Assembly: GCA_017984895.1 (NCBI GenBank) | Contig: JAGNYO010000011.1 | Coordinates: forward strand, 1 to 53,591 | DNA length: 53,591 bases | Origin: Sphingobium sp. | GTDB lineage: Bacteria > Pseudomonadota > Alphaproteobacteria > Sphingomonadales > Sphingomonadaceae | Reading direction: 5' to 3' | Shown here: in pieces, positions 33,632 to 41,358 of the stretch | Position numbering within the stretch: position 1 is the stretch's first letter | Layout: each line of letters opens with the position of its first letter | Notes under the pieces: model-generated | The model's database searches: none | Told to the model about the DNA's origin: nothing | The model's input: only the letters and a program-made list of their open reading frames with translations | Program-made: the position numbers and the translations under genes

Positions 33632-34876
33632 TCAGGCAGGCGAATTGTTCTTCAGCTGGTTTATCGCCCCCATATTTTCCAGTTTGTCGAGTTCAGTCTC
33701 GTTGAGGCCGAGCCATTCCTTGGTCGCTTCGCGGCTATGCTCGCCGATCATGGGCGGACGATAGTCATAACGTGGTTCCATTTTCGACATTTTAGGCGGG
33801 AACGCGACGGTTGGCACCGTCACGCCATCTTCGCGCTGGAAATGATGGACGGCGCCGCGTGCCTCAACAAAAGGATCCTCGAATATTTCCTGAATCGAAT
33901 TGACTGGCCCGGTGGGCACGCCGCAAGCGACCAGCCGGTCGATAAGTTCGTCTCGCTTCAATCCGCGCACCAGATCCTGAATGATGGCTTCTATCTCGTC
34001 GCGATGGATCATGCGCTGGCGAGACGTAGTGAACTTCGGATCATCCGCCAGAGCTGCATTGCCAAGTTCGTAGCACAAAGCCCGGAACTGGCTGTCGTTG
34101 CCAACTGCGATAATCATGATGCCGTCCGCGACATCGAAGGTCTTGTAAGGCACGACAGTTGGGTGGCGGTTGCCGAGGCGGCCGGGCACGATACCGCCGA
34201 CCAGCCAGTTCATCGACTGGTTGGCAAGCATCGCAATTTGCGTGTCCAGCAGTGACACGTCCAGATATTGCCCTTCGCCGGTGCGTTCAGCATGGCGCAG
34301 CGCCGCCAGGATGCTGACGGTTGCATACATGCCTGTCGACAGATCCGCCATGGCGACCCCTGCGCGCAGCGGCTGGCCACCTGCCTCGCCGGTGATGCTC
34401 ATGAAGCCCCCCATGCCCTGCGCCACGAAATCATAGCCTCCACGGTCGGTATAGGGGCCGGTCTGCCCAAAACCGGTGATGGAACAATAGACGAGGCGCG
34501 GGTTGAGGGCGGACAGGCTTTCATAATCGAGCTGGTATTTCTTTAGCCCGCCCACCTTGAAGTTCTCGACAACAATGTCCGCCTTTTCGGCGAGTGCGCG
34601 GATCAGCGCGGCGCCTTCAGGGTTGGCAAGGTCAACCGCGACCGAGCGCTTATTGCGATTACAGCACAGATAATAGGCGCTCTCGCTCACTTCTTCGTTG
34701 CCATCGGCGTCGTGCAGAAAGGGCGGACCCCATGCCCGCGTATCATCGCCCTTGCCCGGCACCTCGATCTTGATGACATCCGCCCCGAGATCGGCCAGAA
34801 TCTGCGTGGACCATGGCCCTGCCAGCACGCGAGACAGATCCAGAACCTTAATGCCAGCCAGTGGTCTGTCGCTCAA
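33632..34876 (-). CDS. Family III CoA-transferase (CaiB/BaiF)
   Basis: 414 residues. N-terminal GIKVLDLSRVLAGPWSTQILADLGADVIKIE is the family signature. The catalytic Asp is present in MADLSTGMYATVSILAAL, and GEGQYLDVSLLD follows as usual. It exchanges CoA between an acid and a CoA donor such as succinyl-CoA. It lies 34 bases after the thiolase and 51 before the methylsuccinyl-CoA dehydrogenase-like gene. Together they could load and process a dicarboxylic or branched acid. Confidence 0.93.
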   Translation of the reverse strand: MSDRPLAGIKVLDLSRVLAGPWSTQILADLGADVIKIEVPGKGDDTRAWGPPFLHDADGNEEVSESAYYLCCNRNKRSVAVDLANPEGAALIRALAEKADIVVENFKVGGLKKYQLDYESLSALNPRLVYCSITGFGQTGPYTDRGGYDFVAQGMGGFMSITGEAGGQPLRAGVAMADLSTGMYATVSILAALRHAERTGEGQYLDVSLLDTQIAMLANQSMNWLVGGIVPGRLGNRHPTVVPYKTFDVADGIMIIAVGNDSQFRALCYELGNAALADDPKFTTSRQRMIHRDEIEAIIQDLVRGLKRDELIDRLVACGVPTGPVNSIQEIFEDPFVEARGAVHHFQREDGVTVPTVAFPPKMSKMEPRYDYRPPMIGEHSREATKEWLGLNETELDKLENMGAINQLKNNSPA

Positions 34877-34910
34877 TTTTTCCTCCGACTATGATCTTTG
34901 ACTCAGCGCG

Positions 34911-36122
34911 TCACGACGCGCGTTCGAAAATGGCGGCAAGGCCTTGTCCGCCGCCGATGCACATGGTTTCCAGACCATATCGGCCACCACGTCGCACGAG
35001 TTCGCGCGCAAGATTGGCGAGGATGCGTCCGCCAGTCGCTCCTATCGGATGCCCTAGCGAAATCCCCGAGCCGTTGACGTTCAATATCGCATTGCGGCTG
35101 TCATCCTCGCTCCAGCCCCAACCCTTGAGGCAAGCGAGCACCTGCGGCGCGAAGGCCTCATTCAGCTCAACGAGATCAATATCGTTCCAGCCCATGCCGG
35201 TGCGTGCAAACAGCCGCTCCAACGCCGGGACAGGGCCTATGCCCATGCGCGAGGGGTCACATCCCGCTGCGGCCCAACTGTGGAACCAGGCAATCGGTTC
35301 GAGATTGAGTTCGGCGAGCTTGTCCTCCGCCACAACCAGGCAGGCAGCGCCCGCATCGTTCTGCTGGCTCGCATTGCCCGGAGTGACGACGCCATCCTTC
35401 TCGATGACCTTGAGCTGTGCCAGCGATTCGGGCGTCGCATCAGCCCGAAAGCCCTCGTCTTGCGTGAAGAGAATAGGGTCGCCCTTGCGTTGCGGAATAG
35501 CCACTGGAACAAGTTCATCATCGAACTTGCCGTCGGCCCATGCGGCTGCGGCGCGCTGATGGCTGCGCGCGGCATAAATATCGCAGGCCTCGCGGCTGAT
35601 GTCGTAATCCCTGGCCAAGTTATTAGCGGTTTCGATCATGCCGGAAATGACGCCATAGCGCGCGATCGGCTGGGACATCACCCGGCCACGGGTCAGCCGG
35701 TCATGAAACTGGGTCGAGCCAGCGCGCGCGCCCCAGCGATGATCCATCGAATAATATTCGACATTCGACATGCTTTCGACACCGCCGGCAATAACGACAT
35801 CCGCCGCGCCTGTCTGGATGCGCATGGCCGCATCGATCACCGCCTGAAGGCCGGAACCGCAGCGACGATCAAGTTGCACGCCGGGTATGGATTCGGGGAG
35901 CCCAGCCGCCAGAGCGGACCACCGTCCTATGCAAGGCGCCTCGCCATTGCCATAGCCTTGGCTGAAAACAACATCGTCTATGCGCTCGGGGTCGATTTTC
36001 GTCCGCTCCACAAGTGCCTTGATGACGATAGCGCCAAGATCCCCGGCCGAAAACGACTTGAGCGAGCCGCCATATTTTCCGACAGCGGTGCGGATGGGGG
36101 CGACGATCGCGGCTCTACGCAT
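34911..36122 (-). CDS. Thiolase (acetyl-CoA C-acyltransferase)
   Basis: 403 residues of classic degradative thiolase. Nucleophile Cys88 in DRRCGSGLQAV, His358 in GHPIGATGG and Cys388 in CIGGGQG are all present. It should cleave a 3-ketoacyl-CoA with CoA, releasing acetyl- or propionyl-CoA. Unlike the thiolase-like protein at 5245 it is fully catalytic by motif, so the cluster has two different carbon-carbon cleavage routes. Second gene of its operon, 23 bases after the acyl-CoA dehydrogenase. Confidence 0.95.
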   Translation of the reverse strand: MRRAAIVAPIRTAVGKYGGSLKSFSAGDLGAIVIKALVERTKIDPERIDDVVFSQGYGNGEAPCIGRWSALAAGLPESIPGVQLDRRCGSGLQAVIDAAMRIQTGAADVVIAGGVESMSNVEYYSMDHRWGARAGSTQFHDRLTRGRVMSQPIARYGVISGMIETANNLARDYDISREACDIYAARSHQRAAAAWADGKFDDELVPVAIPQRKGDPILFTQDEGFRADATPESLAQLKVIEKDGVVTPGNASQQNDAGAACLVVAEDKLAELNLEPIAWFHSWAAAGCDPSRMGIGPVPALERLFARTGMGWNDIDLVELNEAFAPQVLACLKGWGWSEDDSRNAILNVNGSGISLGHPIGATGGRILANLARELVRRGGRYGLETMCIGGGQGLAAIFERAS

Positions 36123-36145
36123 GATTTTTCCTTGTCCTTGCCGGT

Positions 36146-37291
36146 TTACTGCGCGTTGCGGATCATGTTGCGCGCGATAATGGTCTGCTGAATCTGGGTC
36201 GTGCCTTCGTATATGCGGAGGAGGCGCACATCACGATAGAAGCGTTCGACCTTATACTCGGCCATGTAGCCTGCGCCGCCGTGAATCTGGACGGCGCGGT
36301 CCGCGATGCGGCCGACCGCCTCCGAAGCGTGAAGTTTGAGCGCGGAACATTCGAGGCTGACACTTTCCCCCGCGTCAAAACGCGCCGCGACCGAGCGCAT
36401 CAGTGCTTCTATCGTTAGCAGGTCGACCTTGGAGTCCGCCAGCATCGCCTGCACGAGCTGAAACTGCGCAATCGGCTGGCCGAACTGTTTGCGTTCGATC
36501 GCGTAGCGCAGCGACATGTCGAGCAAGCGATCCGCCATGCCGAGCGCCACGGCCGCTATATGGATACGGCCCCGATCAAGCACTTTCATGGCCGTCTTGA
36601 AGCCGCGCCCCGGCACACCGCCGATGATGTTGGCGGCAGGGACCACTACGTCATCCAGGATCACATCGCAGGTGACCGAGCCTTTCTGGCCCATTTTCTT
36701 GTCAGGCTTGCCAAAGCTGATCCCCGGTGTGTTTGCGGGCAGAATGAATGCTGAAATGCCTGCGGCACCCGGCACATCCGCCTCCGTACGCGCCATCAGC
36801 GTGAACATGCTCGCGCGCGGCGCGTTGGTAATATAGCGCTTGGTCCCGTTAATGCGATAGATAGTGCCTTCGCGGGTGGCGGTTGTGCGTAACGATCCCG
36901 CGTCGGATCCCGCTTCGGGTTCTGTCAGCGCAAAGCTGGCGATCGCCTCACCACTGGCAAACTTGGGGAGCCATTCCGATTTTTGCTCCGGAGTGCCATC
37001 CATCACGATGCCCTGGCTACCGATGCCTACCGTCGTCCCGATCAGCGAGCGATAGACGATGGAAGCGCGGCACAACTCCCGGATAATCGCGGATTCCTCG
37101 GACATGGTGCAACCAAGGCCGCCAAATTCTTCCGGTACGGAGAGGCCGAACAGGCCCATGGTACGGATCTCGCTGACAATATCGGCGGGAATGGCATCAG
37201 CCTCTTCTACCGCGTCCTCAGCCGGGATCAGGCGCTCGTTGACGAACCGACGCACCGTGTCGCGCAGCATGTCAAAAATATCAGCGTCCAT
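36146..37291 (-). CDS. Acyl-CoA dehydrogenase
   Basis: 381 residues from the ATG at 37291, preceded by AAGGAAG; the in-frame GTG at 37309 lies before that ribosome site and is unlikely. Motifs: FALTEPEAGSDAGSLRT, INGTKRYITNAPRASMF, the GQPIAQFQLVQAMLADS helix, and YEGTTQIQQTIIARNMI with the catalytic Glu. It desaturates an acyl-CoA with FAD. First gene of the four-gene unit down to 31892; a copy of the cluster motif lies 70 bases upstream, at the end of the preceding gene. Confidence 0.94.
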   Translation of the reverse strand: MDADIFDMLRDTVRRFVNERLIPAEDAVEEADAIPADIVSEIRTMGLFGLSVPEEFGGLGCTMSEESAIIRELCRASIVYRSLIGTTVGIGSQGIVMDGTPEQKSEWLPKFASGEAIASFALTEPEAGSDAGSLRTTATREGTIYRINGTKRYITNAPRASMFTLMARTEADVPGAAGISAFILPANTPGISFGKPDKKMGQKGSVTCDVILDDVVVPAANIIGGVPGRGFKTAMKVLDRGRIHIAAVALGMADRLLDMSLRYAIERKQFGQPIAQFQLVQAMLADSKVDLLTIEALMRSVAARFDAGESVSLECSALKLHASEAVGRIADRAVQIHGGAGYMAEYKVERFYRDVRLLRIYEGTTQIQQTIIARNMIRNAQ

Positions 37292-37360
37292 TTTCCACTT
37301 CCTTGCCACTTGATACTATCATCCGCGCATATGCGGCCCGTCGGGCGCCGTCAAGAATTA

Positions 37361-37382
37361 TGCACTTAAGGTCATATTTCAA
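37361..37382 (+). promoter_or_regulatory. Cluster motif copy d (TGCACTTAAGGTCA)
   Basis: TGCACTTAAGGTCA is the clearest copy and has partial dyad symmetry (TG-CTTAAG-CA). It lies upstream of the acyl-CoA dehydrogenase start at 37291 and overlaps the last codons of the MaoC-like gene. It marks a likely promoter inside the minus-strand run. Confidence 0.6.
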
Positions 37383-38202
37383 AATGGGCCGCAAATGCTT
37401 CCACGCCGTCACATCGAACCGCGCATACCTGGTTTTCTTCCCCGCCAGAGCGCAGGATGATGGGCTGTCCCGCAAACATGGGGGCCTGCGCGCGGAATGA
37501 GAAGCGGCGGAGCGGGCCGTAACGATTCTGTGCAAAGGCGAACAGGCGGGCAGCGGTGAAGGGGCCATGAACAACAAGGCCCGGATAACCCTCATCATGT
37601 TGTGCATAAGGCAGATCATAATGGATCCGGTGGCTATTGAAGGTCACTGCCGAAAAGCGGAACAGGTCGACCGGGCCGGGTTGCCACAATTGCTCTCCCG
37701 TAGCAGGAAAGAGGTGACGGTTCTCAATTGGGGCTGTCGGCGCGCTTGCATCGCGATAGACGAGTGTCTGCATCTCGCGGATGCAAAGCGCCCCCGCCTG
37801 CTCGATGCTGTGCTCGACTTCTACAAGGATCAGCGCGCCGCTGCGTCCGCTTTTGTGGGTTAGGCTGGCGACGCGGGATGTCTTGGTCGCGGAGTCTCCA
37901 GTCATCAGCGGAGCAAGAAACTGCATGTCACTCGCGGCGAACATGCGCCGGGGTAGTGAAATGGGCGGGAGGAAGCCGCCGCGCTTGGGGTGGCCGTCGG
38001 GGCCGAGTGCATCCGGCAGCACCGCTTCCAGAAAGAAGGCCCAGTGCGCCAGTGAAGGCATGGCACCTCTCTCGTCATAGGTTTCGCCCAGAGCTGCTGC
38101 ATAGCGCCGGAGAACCAGAGGCTCGATCCGTTCGGTGATCGCCTGGCTCTTGCCGACCCATTGCTGCCAGTGAGCGATTTCTTCCTCGTTCGGGCCGGTC
38201 AT
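37372..38202 (-). CDS. MaoC-like hydratase, HTD2 / mesaconyl-C4-CoA hydratase type
   Basis: 276 residues, a double hot-dog protein. The C-terminal half has the hydratase-like motif FRFSAVTFNSHRIHYDLPYA followed by GYPGLVVHGPFTAARLF, as in fungal and mitochondrial HTD2 dehydratases and the mesaconyl-C4-CoA hydratase of the 3-hydroxypropionate bicycle. It probably adds water to an enoyl-CoA. Its start overlaps the stop of the preceding CoA-transferase (ATGA). The presence of a methylsuccinyl-CoA dehydrogenase-like gene nearby makes a C5 branched dicarboxylyl-CoA substrate conceivable, though this is only inference. Confidence 0.9.
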   Translation of the reverse strand: MTGPNEEEIAHWQQWVGKSQAITERIEPLVLRRYAAALGETYDERGAMPSLAHWAFFLEAVLPDALGPDGHPKRGGFLPPISLPRRMFAASDMQFLAPLMTGDSATKTSRVASLTHKSGRSGALILVEVEHSIEQAGALCIREMQTLVYRDASAPTAPIENRHLFPATGEQLWQPGPVDLFRFSAVTFNSHRIHYDLPYAQHDEGYPGLVVHGPFTAARLFAFAQNRYGPLRRFSFRAQAPMFAGQPIILRSGGEENQVCAVRCDGVEAFAAHFEI

Positions 38203-39407
38203 GCGACTATTCCTCTATCATGGAGGTCGGCGATCTGGCCGCTGCTCATGCCGAGCACCGTAGCCAGGACTTCGTCGGTATGCGCGCCGAGCTTTGGCGC
38301 AGGCAGAATTGCCCCCCGTTGTTCTTGAGCCAGCGTCGCGGCGGGGCCAGCGGCAGGATAGCTGAGGCCGCTGGGATGGACTATGGTCTGGAACTGTGGG
38401 TTTTCGGTGAACAGCCGGGGATCGCCCTTAACTGCTTCGGCCATCCCCTGATACCGGCCCCAAGTGACGCCTGCTGCATCGAACGCGGCCTGAAGCTCCG
38501 CCGACCCGCGCTGGGAAAAGGCTGCTTCGACAACAGGAAAGAGCTTGTCCCTATGAACAAATCGTGCGCCTTCGTCGTGAACAAAGCGCACACCCAGTTC
38601 CTGCTCCAGGCTTTGCAAGGCCTCGGTGATGCCTAGCGCATCGACCAAGCCTTTCCATTGGTTGGGCGTGATCGCCACCACGATCAGCCTGGCACCATCC
38701 GCGCAGACAAAATCGCGACCGAAGGCGCCATAGAGATCATTGCCCATGCGGGGTCGATCTCCTTGCAACATCACCTCCGCCACATTGCCCAGATGGCCGA
38801 GGCTGGTCGCAGCGAGATCGGAGAGAGGGATGCGGATTTCAGCCCCTTGTCCGGTCATTTGTCGGCGCAGAAGGGCGGAAGTCATCGCGAAGGCGGCATA
38901 AGCGCCGCCGAGCAGATCCCATGCCGGAAGCACATGGTTGACCGGAGCAGGGTTGTCGGCTGGGCCGGTCATCATGGGAATTCCGGTCGCGGCGTTCACC
39001 GTATAATCGACCGCCGGCGAACCGTCCGCCCAGCCCATGATGCGGACGGTAATGATGTCCTTGCGCCTTGCCGCCAGCGCGTCGTGGGAGAGGAAACCTT
39101 TGACCGGATAGTTGGTGAGAAACAGGCCCGCTCGTTTACCCGGAGCGGTGGCGAGGGCAAGGGCAAGTTCCCGTCCCTCTGCCGAACGCAGGTCGATAGC
39201 AATGGATTTCTTGCCCTTGTTCAGACCCTCCCAATAGAGGCTGTCACCCTGGGGCGTGACCGGCCAGCGCCGATAATCCGGCCCGCCGCCGATGGCGTCA
39301 AAGCGGATGACCTCCGCCCCCATCTGGGCGAGGTACAACCCGCAGGAAGGGCCAGCAATGAAGGCCGCGCCCTCGATGACCCGCAAGCCTTGCAGCATCT
39401 GATACAT
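38199..39407 (-). CDS. Family III CoA-transferase (CaiB/BaiF)
   Basis: 402 residues. GLRVIEGAAFIAGPSCGLYLAQMGAEVIRFD is the N-terminal family signature and the catalytic Asp is seen in AWDLLGGAYAAFA. The C-terminal half is typical (LGAHTDEVLATVLG). It probably transfers CoA to a pathway acid. It starts 12 bases after the oxidoreductase stop and overlaps the MaoC-like start by four bases, so all three are one unit. It is the third transferase of this family in the cluster. Confidence 0.93.
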   Translation of the reverse strand: MYQMLQGLRVIEGAAFIAGPSCGLYLAQMGAEVIRFDAIGGGPDYRRWPVTPQGDSLYWEGLNKGKKSIAIDLRSAEGRELALALATAPGKRAGLFLTNYPVKGFLSHDALAARRKDIITVRIMGWADGSPAVDYTVNAATGIPMMTGPADNPAPVNHVLPAWDLLGGAYAAFAMTSALLRRQMTGQGAEIRIPLSDLAATSLGHLGNVAEVMLQGDRPRMGNDLYGAFGRDFVCADGARLIVVAITPNQWKGLVDALGITEALQSLEQELGVRFVHDEGARFVHRDKLFPVVEAAFSQRGSAELQAAFDAAGVTWGRYQGMAEAVKGDPRLFTENPQFQTIVHPSGLSYPAAGPAATLAQEQRGAILPAPKLGAHTDEVLATVLGMSSGQIADLHDRGIVA

Positions 39408-39419
39408 CGCCTTAGCCTC

Positions 39420-40436
39420 CTAGCTCAGCTTGACCAGCGCACGGCCGAGATTATCTCCGGTGAACAGCCCATAAAAGGCATCCAGCGCGTGGTCGATGCC
39501 ATGATGAACGGTTTCGGTGGAAGTGAGCAGGCCGGCTTTATACCAAGCGATTACGTCAGCCATGAAATGCTGCCATAGATGCATGTGATCCCGTACGATA
39601 AAACCCTCCATACGGATGCGCTTACCCATCATCAGCATCAGGTTGCGGGGGGCCATCGGCGCTTCCCCGCCCAAATTATACTGAGAGATCATCCCGCAGA
39701 TCGGGAAGCGGGCAAAGTCGTTCGCAAGGGCGATCGCGGCATGGAGATGCTCACCCCCGACATTGTCGAAATAGAGATCTATGCCTTTTTCGCCCACAGC
39801 TTTCAGCGCACGCGCCAGTGCCTTGGTGAGATTGGGTTCGGCCTTGTAATCGAAAGCGCTATCGAGCTTCAGCGTGTCGCGCAAAAAAGCGAGTTTGCGT
39901 TCGCCGCCCGCTGCGCCAATAACCGTGTGCCCCTTCAGTTTCGCGATTTGGCATACGAGCGATCCGACACCGCCCGAAGCCGCAGAAACGAATATTGTGT
40001 CTCCCGGCTTCAGGCCGCCGACGTGCAAAAGCCCGGCATAGGCAGTGAGGCCTGTCATCCCGGCAAAGCCGAGATAGGCTTGCGGGGGCAATGCCTGAGC
40101 GTCCCGATGCTCGAGCGCGGAAGCAGGCGCAGTGAACGCCTCCCGCCAGCCGAGCCGGGAAAATACAAGGTCGCCGGGTTGGAAATCCGGATGTTCGGAC
40201 AGCATAACCTCCCCTATGGCCGGACCCTCCATCGGCGCATCTAGCGCGAAGGGCGGCACATAGCTCTTCGCATCATACATGCGCCCCCGCATCGCCGGGT
40301 CAACTGCCATGTAAAGGTTGCGGACCTGCACCTCACCCGCCGCCGGCGGGGCAACATCCATAGTCACGGTGCGGAAATGGCGCGCTTCCGCCATGCCAGA
40401 GGGCCGCTCAACCAGTTGAATTTCTGTAGATTTCAT
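39420..40436 (-). CDS. NADP-dependent oxidoreductase, leukotriene B4 12-hydroxydehydrogenase family
   Basis: 338 residues of the medium-chain dehydrogenase superfamily, zinc-free. The nucleotide-binding region reads DTIFVSAASGGVGSLVCQIAKLKGHTVIGAAGG, preceded by LGFAGMTGLTAYAGLLHVG, both hallmarks of the CurA/YncB/LTB4DH group. These enzymes reduce alpha,beta-unsaturated ketones or thioesters with NADPH. First gene of the unit that continues with the CoA-transferase and MaoC-like hydratase. A copy of the cluster motif lies about 200 bases upstream. Confidence 0.93.
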   Translation of the reverse strand: MKSTEIQLVERPSGMAEARHFRTVTMDVAPPAAGEVQVRNLYMAVDPAMRGRMYDAKSYVPPFALDAPMEGPAIGEVMLSEHPDFQPGDLVFSRLGWREAFTAPASALEHRDAQALPPQAYLGFAGMTGLTAYAGLLHVGGLKPGDTIFVSAASGGVGSLVCQIAKLKGHTVIGAAGGERKLAFLRDTLKLDSAFDYKAEPNLTKALARALKAVGEKGIDLYFDNVGGEHLHAAIALANDFARFPICGMISQYNLGGEAPMAPRNLMLMMGKRIRMEGFIVRDHMHLWQHFMADVIAWYKAGLLTSTETVHHGIDHALDAFYGLFTGDNLGRALVKLS

Positions 40437-40640
40437 AACGCCGGTTCTCCATGCTCCGGTTGGAACCCTGTATTCATATTATTCCATCAGTATCGGACAC
40501 AGAGGCCGTCGATTGCTAACAGTTTCTTGCTGTATGGGAGCTGTCAGTGTCATTATCGCAACCTCCGACGGCGTTAACGAGCGCCCGCGATTCTCCCCAG
40601 ATGCGCATTGAAATAGTTGCAATCCGCCTGTGTCTCAATG

Positions 40641-40662
40641 CTAAAAACTAGCCTGTAGTGCA
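40641..40662 (-). promoter_or_regulatory. Cluster motif copy e (TGCACTACAGGCTA, minus strand)
   Basis: Read on the minus strand from 40662: TGCACTACAGGCTA then GTTTTTA. Shares TGCA-Y, G10, G11 and A14 with the other copies. It is the rightmost copy and marks the likely promoter of the 40436 to 37372 unit. Confidence 0.5.
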
Positions 40663-40838
40663 ATAATGCATGAAATCCAAGCCGCTCCTTCGGGAGGGGG
40701 CGACCGCGCCAGGGTATCACGACAATATGGCACTGCCTTCGAAAAGGCGGGGGTGGCAAGGCGAGCATAGCTAACGCCCACATTGTGGCGATGGTCAGCC
40801 ATCCAGCCAAGTTTATGCAGTCTCTACACGGTTGAATT

Positions 40839-41061
40839 CGCCTGTTCGAGGCCGGGACAGGCGAACAGACGGCCCGGTCCGTCGCCTATCAGGTTAAGCC
40901 CGCGCGGTTTTCGGCCTATCGCGATATCGCCAGCTTCGACTTTGCCAGTAACGAGAGCAATAAGGCGCTTCTTCTCCACCGTCGATCTGGTTAATGTGCT
41001 GGCGCCGGAACACCCATCATGGGCGGGGTGGGCTTATAGGTTATCTCAACCCTTATCTTTT
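40839..41061 (+). pseudogene. IS21-family istB remnant, internally deleted
   Basis: One frame from 40839 encodes TARSVAYQVKPARFSAYRDI and ASFDFASNE, matching the IstB stretch before the ATP-binding domain. After about 40960 a second frame encodes FFSTVDLVNVLAPEH and YRLSQPLSF, matching the IstB segment that follows the Walker A region. The whole ATP-binding loop between them is missing, and the frame changes at the junction. No istA or intact ends were found. It is an inactive trace of an insertion sequence. Confidence 0.7.
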
Positions 41062-41307
41062 TGATTACCGTGACTGACTGTCCAGTGCAGCGGCATAGGA
41101 TGGTATCCGGCATCAGAAATACCAGCAAAATCCCTATTTTCAGTATATTCTGACATCCGCTGGGAAGCGAATTTGGTGACCCCTACGAGTGTAGAACTTT
41201 TGTCTCAGGCAATGCCGGGATGTCCCTAACTACACTGTAAAATCAGCGATTTATCTTGTAAGATGTTCGTGGTCGGTCGCTTCGGTTTGCCTGAATTTGG
41301 CACAAAA

Positions 41308-41326
41308 TGTGGGAACGATTGTGGGA
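41308..41326 (+). repeat. Short direct repeat TGTGGGA x2 before the integrase
   Basis: TGTGGGA occurs at 41308-41314 and 41320-41326, 12 bases apart, some 30-50 bases before the integrase start. Closely spaced short repeats here could be arm-type binding sites for the integrase or part of the attachment site. Confidence 0.35.
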
Positions 41327-41358
41327 TCATTTCCTGACCGAAAGCAGGGACGCCCGCA

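Larger units (their letters stand above)
40437..41306. other. Gene-free junction between catabolic cluster and mobile element
   Basis: About 870 bases without an intact gene. It holds a cluster-motif copy (40641-40662), a dead istB fragment (40839-41061), and the integrase promoter region. Small open frames here resemble nothing I know. Past insertion and deletion probably created this stretch. Confidence 0.6.
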
